Below are positions 61,280 to 64,000 of a DNA stretch of 64,000 nt, one piece after another. Under the pieces are notes generated by a model, which saw only the letters and a program-made list of their open reading frames with translations, had not been told where the DNA came from and searched no databases. Every line of letters begins with the position of its first letter. The first letter of the stretch is position 1. This DNA is from HGM04593 sp045660825. Its GTDB lineage: Bacteria > Bacteroidota > Bacteroidia > Bacteroidales > Bacteroidaceae. The DNA is taken from assembly GCA_045660825.1 (NCBI GenBank), contig JAZREN010000060.1, positions 1 through 64,000 on the forward strand, written 5' to 3'. The translations under genes and the position numbers were made by a program.

Positions 61280-63913
61280 TTAAAATTCCTGTCCCAAAAT
61301 GAAGTGGAAATGACTGCCACCCCATTGTGACGAACCAAATACCTTGTCGAAACCATAAGCCCAGTCGATACCGATGAGACCAATCATCTGCAAGAACACA
61401 CGCACACCCACACCGGCACTGCGCTTGAGGTCGAACATGTTGAACTTGGTTGCATCGGTCCATGCATTACCGGCCTCAACAAAAGCCAAGCCATAGATAC
61501 TTGTAGCGTTCTGCAACATGAATGGGAAACGCAGCTCCAGACCAAGACGCGCATAGGCATAACCCTCGTAGCCATATGGTGTCAAGCTACCGTTCTCATA
61601 ACCGCGCAATGCAATCATGTCGGTTGCATAGTTGTACGAGTATCCACTCATACCGTCACCACCAACATAGAAGGTCTCGAACGGTGATTTCTTGTTCTTG
61701 TCATAACTGCCAAGGATACCGAAATCTGCACGTGTCATCAACACAAGGTTATACTTGCCGGGTGTGAGCGAGGTATATGTCTTGCTACGGAATTTAATCT
61801 TGTAATACTCAATCCACTTGTGTTTGTCGCGGAGCTCATCCTTGTACTGTGGAGAGTTGACATTTGTTGCAAGGTTTGCATAGTCCTTACCATCCCATGC
61901 CGAATATGGCGGTGTTGCCGAGGCCACCAGAGAGAACTCTGAACCCTGACGTGGGAAATATGGGTGGTCAACAGTGCTTCGTCCAAGTGACAACTGTACA
62001 TTCAAGTTGTTACATACACCATCGGTAATGAGGAAATACTGCCAATTCTTGAGGTTATACACCTGATAGTTCAACTCGGCCGACAGGGTGAAGTTGTCAT
62101 CGGGCCAGTTCAGACGACGTCCCCAACCCAAAGATGCACCATACATCTTAATATACTTGTCAGGGTCATAGTATGACGACACATTGTTATATCCATAGCC
62201 ATCGTAGTTGCCATAGCCATAGAGGTAGTTGTAGTAGTTATTGTAGTAGGCCGAATTGTAATAGCTGTCGGCAACGTCGGTCTGCATTGAGAAGAATGCC
62301 GAGAACGAAAGCGAATTCGGACGCTTGCGGCCAAACCATGGGTCGAAGAAATTGATGCTGTACGACTGGTAGTAACGACCGTTGGTCTGTGCACTGATGG
62401 CAAATGTCTGACCATCGCCCTGTGGGATTATACCACGGCGCACACCATCCCTGCGGAAGAGATTACGCATTGAGAAGTTGGTGAACTTCAATGACAGCTT
62501 TCCAATGACACCCGTCTGTCCCCAACCTGCCGACAACTCAATCTGGTCACTGCTCTTTGGTTCGAGTTTCCAGTTCATGTCAACAGTTCCGTTTTCAGGA
62601 TTGGGCACAGCTCCCGGATCAATCTTCTCGGGGTCAAAGTGTCCCATGTTCGCAATATTACGCCATGAACGCTCAAGTGCATTCATTGAGAAGAGGCTAC
62701 CCGGCAATGTATACAGCTCGCGGCGCACCACCTCCTCATATACGCGGTCATTGCCACTGATGGTTACACGGTCAATTGTTGCCTGTACGCCCTCGGCCAC
62801 ACGTATTTCCACATCGACTGAGTCATTCTCTATCTTTGCCTCTACCGGCAAAGCGTTGAAGAAGACATATCCCTCGTTGTAGTACATATTCTTGACAGCA
62901 TCCTCGTCGTTCAAGAGGCGGTTCTCAAGTTCATTCTGGTCATACACATCACCGGCCTTCATGCGCAACACATAATCGAGATGAGCAGTCGAATAGACAC
63001 TGTTGCCCACCCATTTAATACTGCGGATATGGTACTGGCTACCCTCCTCCACTGTAAGATATATGTCTACGCTCTTGTCATCGAACTGCACCACGCTGTC
63101 CTTTACAATGCGGGCGTCACGATAACCGTTCTCGTAATAGCGTGCAAGGATTTTCTCTTTGTCCTCGGCATACTGGTCCTCGGTAAATTTCTTTGACCTG
63201 AAAAGTGTGTATATCAAGTTGTCCCAACGGGTCTTCTCGCGGGTCTTCTTCATCGCATACCTCACCTTCTTGTCCGAGAGAGCACTTGTACCTTCTATAT
63301 ATATGCGATTAATCTTGATTTTCTCGTTCTTTGAAATCTCAACATCCACAATCATGCGGTTATCCTCGGTGACATCGGGGCGCTGCACAAACTTCACCTC
63401 GGCATTCTTGTAGCCCTTGTCGTCGTAGTAGTTCTTGATAACTTTTTCGGCACGCGAAATGATATCGGGAGTGATGTGGCCGCCCGGATGGATGCCCAAC
63501 TTGGGCTCCAATTCCTCACGCTCACTCTTCTTTATACCATTTATATTGAGTTGAGACACACGCGGACGCTGTCTGAGAGCTATTCCCAAGTAAATATAGT
63601 TGCCCTTGATACTGTCTGCTGTGATGCTGACATCCTCAAATAGGCCATGTTTCCAATAGCGTTTGATAGCAGTTGTCACCTCTTCACCCGGCACAGATAT
63701 AACATCGCCGATAGAGAGACCAGACAAGCCTATCACCACCGATGGCTCAAGGTTCTCTACTCCCGAAAGGTTTATGCCGCCAATGGTATATTTGCGCGCC
63801 GCACCTGTATATAATATCGTTGGCTTGACAATCACCTCCTGCGCTGACGATGTTAGCGAGAGAGTTGCCAAGACAACCAAAAGAGTCGTTTTCAAAAACG
63901 GTAAAAATCTCAT
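61280..63913 (-). CDS. bamA: Outer-membrane assembly factor BamA
   Basis: 877 aa with a signal peptide (about 1-24), five POTRA domains (about 25-440) and a C-terminal 16-strand barrel (about 450-877). The barrel has GWGQTGVIG and a final-strand aromatic (HFHFILGQEF). Long Tyr/Asn-rich loops (YNSAYYNNYYNYLYGYGNYD at about 565-585) extend the surface. Folds outer-membrane proteins. Its ATG overlaps the uppS stop (ATGA). Confidence 0.96.
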   Translation of the reverse strand: MRFLPFLKTTLLVVLATLSLTSSAQEVIVKPTILYTGAARKYTIGGINLSGVENLEPSVVIGLSGLSIGDVISVPGEEVTTAIKRYWKHGLFEDVSITADSIKGNYIYLGIALRQRPRVSQLNINGIKKSEREELEPKLGIHPGGHITPDIISRAEKVIKNYYDDKGYKNAEVKFVQRPDVTEDNRMIVDVEISKNEKIKINRIYIEGTSALSDKKVRYAMKKTREKTRWDNLIYTLFRSKKFTEDQYAEDKEKILARYYENGYRDARIVKDSVVQFDDKSVDIYLTVEEGSQYHIRSIKWVGNSVYSTAHLDYVLRMKAGDVYDQNELENRLLNDEDAVKNMYYNEGYVFFNALPVEAKIENDSVDVEIRVAEGVQATIDRVTISGNDRVYEEVVRRELYTLPGSLFSMNALERSWRNIANMGHFDPEKIDPGAVPNPENGTVDMNWKLEPKSSDQIELSAGWGQTGVIGKLSLKFTNFSMRNLFRRDGVRRGIIPQGDGQTFAISAQTNGRYYQSYSINFFDPWFGRKRPNSLSFSAFFSMQTDVADSYYNSAYYNNYYNYLYGYGNYDGYGYNNVSSYYDPDKYIKMYGASLGWGRRLNWPDDNFTLSAELNYQVYNLKNWQYFLITDGVCNNLNVQLSLGRSTVDHPYFPRQGSEFSLVASATPPYSAWDGKDYANLATNVNSPQYKDELRDKHKWIEYYKIKFRSKTYTSLTPGKYNLVLMTRADFGILGSYDKNKKSPFETFYVGGDGMSGYSYNYATDMIALRGYENGSLTPYGYEGYAYARLGLELRFPFMLQNATSIYGLAFVEAGNAWTDATKFNMFDLKRSAGVGVRVFLQMIGLIGIDWAYGFDKVFGSSQWGGSHFHFILGQEF

Positions 63914-64000
63914 CCTATTAGTGTATTTTCATCATTTGTCACTTGTTCACCAGTCAGGCCATAACGGCGCTGACGGCTCTGGTATTCATATATCGCCTTA
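63910..64000 (-). CDS. uppS: Isoprenyl transferase (undecaprenyl diphosphate synthase), C-terminal part
   Basis: Only the last 29 codons or so are in the window: KAIYEYQSRQRRYGLTGEQV to the end. The AIxEYQxRxRRYG form is the known UppS C-terminus, and the gene overlaps bamA by ATGA, the usual order in Bacteroidales. Makes the lipid carrier for cell-wall building. The 5' part is outside. Confidence 0.88.
   Translation of the reverse strand, partial: KAIYEYQSRQRRYGLTGEQVTNDENTLIG

Overview
The window is chromosomal DNA from a member of the Bacteroidales (Bacteroidaceae/Prevotellaceae-like; genus not resolved). Signs are the promoter form TTTG or TTG, 19-20 bases, then TAnnTTTG; weak Shine-Dalgarno sequences; a fused SecDF; PorX with PorW; the order rpsU-xerC-hpf; and the block uppS-bamA-three ompH paralogues-murI. 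Nothing indicates a plasmid or complete phage, and I found no tRNA, rRNA, IS element or CRISPR array.

Bases 1-9600 are an accessory island, visibly more AT-rich than the rest. A minus-strand operon encodes a type I restriction-modification system: hsdR, hsdM, a DUF1016 (YhcG-type) nuclease and hsdS. To its left are a tyrosine recombinase, a silent half hsdS gene and a second, oppositely oriented hsdS that runs off the left edge. Three inverted repeat pairs lie exactly at conserved, in-frame junctions of these hsdS genes, so the locus reads as a DNA-inversion shufflon that changes methylation and restriction specificity. Two first-position and three second-position target recognition domains are visible, which could give six combinations in the expressed slot.

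Bases 9600-13800 carry a fused glutamine amidotransferase/M19 dipeptidase, an Lrp/AsnC regulator and two tandem FKBP proteins, one with a degraded active site. Bases 13800-21300 (+) hold a membrane protein of unknown function, PorW/SprE, PorX, TsaE, a small unknown protein and a YgiQ-type radical SAM enzyme. Bases 21300-27000 (-) hold hpf, xerC, rpsU, mdh, waaA and gltX.

Bases 27000-35150 hold a 7TM-HD phosphohydrolase, a DUF2851 protein lacking the usual N-terminus, secDF and two overlapping rhomboid proteases. Bases 35300-42540 (+) hold argS, a viroplasmin-RNase HI, two LTA-synthase-like membrane sulfatases and a radical SAM protein. Bases 42540-47000 (-) hold a DedA/YqaA protein, a polytopic membrane protein, purD and a THUMP RNA methyltransferase with a long charged tail.

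Bases 47000-64000 hold a lytic transglycosylase, rubrerythrin, class I fumarase, hflX, dprA, a TPR lipoprotein, xerD, an O-methyltransferase-rbfA-LolE-like operon and the outer-membrane biogenesis operon uppS-bamA-ompH-ompH-ompH-murI. Apart from the hsdS island this is mostly conserved housekeeping sequence. Several start codons were moved downstream of the longest frame because promoter motifs, signal peptides or family N-termini require it.
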